Shown here: one piece after another, positions 5,739-6,982 of the stretch
Position numbering within the stretch: position 1 is the first letter of the stretch
Layout of the letters: each line of letters opens with the position of its first letter
Source of the DNA: an uncultured Aquimarina sp.
Lineage (GTDB): Bacteria > Bacteroidota > Bacteroidia > Flavobacteriales > Flavobacteriaceae
Direction: 5' to 3'
NCBI GenBank assembly: GCA_937958735.1
Contig: CALGNG010000166.1
Location: 1-6,982 of the forward strand
Length of the DNA: 6,982 nt
Made by a program: the position numbers and the translations under genes
Notes under the pieces: generated by a model
Databases searched by the model: none
The model's input: the letters and a program-made list of their open reading frames with translations, nothing else
Told to the model about the DNA's origin: nothing

Positions 5739-6982
5739 TGTTTCTAAAAAACAGAAATAAAGCAGTAAGCTATTTATTTATTTTTATAAGTAGCTTACTA
5801 TTTGTTTATTTAGAATACTTTTTACCTAGAACAGAATTTTACACCTTAGTAACCTTATGGACTGTTCTATTTGGTTTTTCTTATTACCTAATTACCTATT
5901 CCAAACTAAGCCTAACCACCCTTTTTGTTAGCGGTATCGTATTTAGGCTATTATTACTAATTGCCATTCCCCCACTTTCTCAAGATTTTAATAGGTTTAT
6001 TTGGGATGGACGCATGCTTTTTAATGGTTTTAATCCTTATTTAAGCACTCCAAAAAGCATTATAGAAGGCAATCACAACATCTTAAACAACGCACAGCAA
6101 CTCTTCGATTCTATGGGTATGCTAAATGCTAGCAACTATAGCAATTATCCACCAGCTAGTCAAATAGGCTATCTTATAGCAGCAATATTTGGTAGCAAAT
6201 CTATATTAGCAAGTATTATTGTAATGCGTTTACAACTTATCCTTTCCGATATTGGGATTTATTATTTTGGAAAAAAAATACTTACAACCCTTAACCTCCC
6301 TCAAAAAAATATATTCTTTTATTTCCTAAATCCATTCGTTATTTTAGAACTTACAGGAAACCTGCATTATGAACCTCTAATGGTTTTCTTTTTAATTGCA
6401 AGCCTGTATTTTTTAATTACAAAAAAATGGATCTTATCCGCCCTATTTTTAGGCATCTCTATTAATGTAAAATTGCTACCCTTACTATTTTTACCTGTAT
6501 TTGCTGGGTTTTTCCACAAAACACCAATTTTAAACACATCGCTACAAAGCAGCTTATCTAAGCTACTTCTAAACAAAAAAAACATAGGCACCTACCTACT
6601 CTATTGCCTTATAACTATTGGAGTTAACCTATTATTATTTTTACCCTTTATTAACAATGCTTTAATTAGCAACTACACCAGCAGCGTGGGCTTATGGTTT
6701 AAGAGTTTTGAATTTAATGCAAGCATATACTATATTATTAGATGGATTGGATTCCAAGTAGTAGGCTGGAATATTATAGGAAGTGTAGGTAAAATTCTAC
6801 CGTTATTTGTTGTACTATTTGTACTACTTATTAGTCTATTTAGAAACAATGGCAATCCAAAAATATTATTTACTAGTTTACTATTTAGCATTACAATCCA
6901 CTTAGCACTTACCACCACAGTACACCCTTGGTATTTAAGTATCCCCTTAGCCTTATCTGTATTTACTAATTACAGGTACCTG
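5738..6982 (+). CDS. GT-C membrane glycosyltransferase, mannosyltransferase-like (cut by window edge)
   Basis: An open frame of 415 codons running off the right edge; the true C-terminus is missing. It is a very hydrophobic, multi-pass inner-membrane protein with perhaps ten or more helices in view. Landmarks of lipid-sugar-dependent GT-C enzymes are visible. These are SQDFNRFIWDG (81-91) in the first large outer loop with its acidic residue Asp83, GFNPY (97-101), NYPP (136-139), GNLHYEP (207-213, equivalent to the common GHFE motif), VKLLPLLFLP (244-253) and HPWYL (396-400). By family knowledge such proteins transfer a sugar, often mannose, from polyprenyl phosphate on the outer side of the membrane. 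The small DPM1-like enzyme two genes upstream could supply that donor (inference). The start is ATG 5738, overlapping the preceding stop by one base. Conventional ORF finders that need a stop codon would miss it. Confidence 0.9.
   Translation, partial: MFLKNRNKAVSYLFIFISSLLFVYLEYFLPRTEFYTLVTLWTVLFGFSYYLITYSKLSLTTLFVSGIVFRLLLLIAIPPLSQDFNRFIWDGRMLFNGFNPYLSTPKSIIEGNHNILNNAQQLFDSMGMLNASNYSNYPPASQIGYLIAAIFGSKSILASIIVMRLQLILSDIGIYYFGKKILTTLNLPQKNIFFYFLNPFVILELTGNLHYEPLMVFFLIASLYFLITKKWILSALFLGISINVKLLPLLFLPVFAGFFHKTPILNTSLQSSLSKLLLNKKNIGTYLLYCLITIGVNLLLFLPFINNALISNYTSSVGLWFKSFEFNASIYYIIRWIGFQVVGWNIIGSVGKILPLFVVLFVLLISLFRNNGNPKILFTSLLFSITIHLALTTTVHPWYLSIPLALSVFTNYRYL

Noticed and set aside
6367..6918. 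Two minus-strand frames (6367-6591 and 6730-6918) opposite the GT-C gene
   Set aside because: Antisense to a 415-codon open frame with GT-C motifs; no plausible product.

Overview
The window looks like chromosomal DNA from a marine-type flavobacterium or close relative (phylum Bacteroidota). The evidence is strong AT richness, TAnnTTTG-type -7 promoter elements in place of TATAAT, no clear Shine-Dalgarno sequences, and protein families typical of that group. No transposase, phage gene, tRNA, rRNA or CRISPR repeat was seen.

Layout. (1) Positions 1-1308, minus strand: a compact three-gene unit. In transcription order it is a 116-aa coiled-coil protein, a 271-aa protein (helical N-terminal half, alpha/beta C-terminal half resembling roadblock/longin-type domains), and the first 50 codons of a Rab/Ras-like small GTPase that runs off the left edge. 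The spacers are 8 nt and then a 17-nt overlap, so the three are very probably co-translated. This is the least ordinary part of the window: a eukaryote-like GTPase switch with two uncharacterised soluble partners. (2) Positions 1309-1559: a divergent intergenic region. It has a candidate promoter on each strand, a 10-bp palindrome between them, and two hairpins in the leader of the rightward gene. (3) Positions 1560-2813, plus strand: a monofunctional aspartate kinase, followed by a 51-nt perfect palindrome with A and T tracts that is a strong intrinsic terminator. (4) Positions 3104-6982, plus strand: a tightly packed envelope/glycan cluster. It holds an exported MORN_2-repeat (YwqK-like) protein, a small GT-A family 2 glycosyltransferase of the dolichol/polyprenol-phosphate type, a processive-type membrane GT2 (cellulose/mannan-synthase-like), and a multi-pass GT-C mannosyltransferase-like protein cut by the right edge. 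The junctions are a TTGA overlap, a 5-nt gap and a TAATG overlap.

How the genes may work together (inference). In the right-hand cluster, the small GT2 could charge polyprenyl phosphate with a sugar on the cytoplasmic side. The GT-C protein could then use that lipid-linked sugar on the far side of the membrane, while the processive GT2 extends or transfers another glycan. The exported MORN_2 protein, translationally coupled to the first transferase, may act in the envelope. In the left-hand unit, the GTPase would be the switch, and the roadblock/longin-like and coiled-coil proteins its regulators, scaffold or effectors. The aspartate kinase is ordinary primary metabolism (lysine, threonine, methionine and diaminopimelate supply) and appears functionally unrelated to either cluster.
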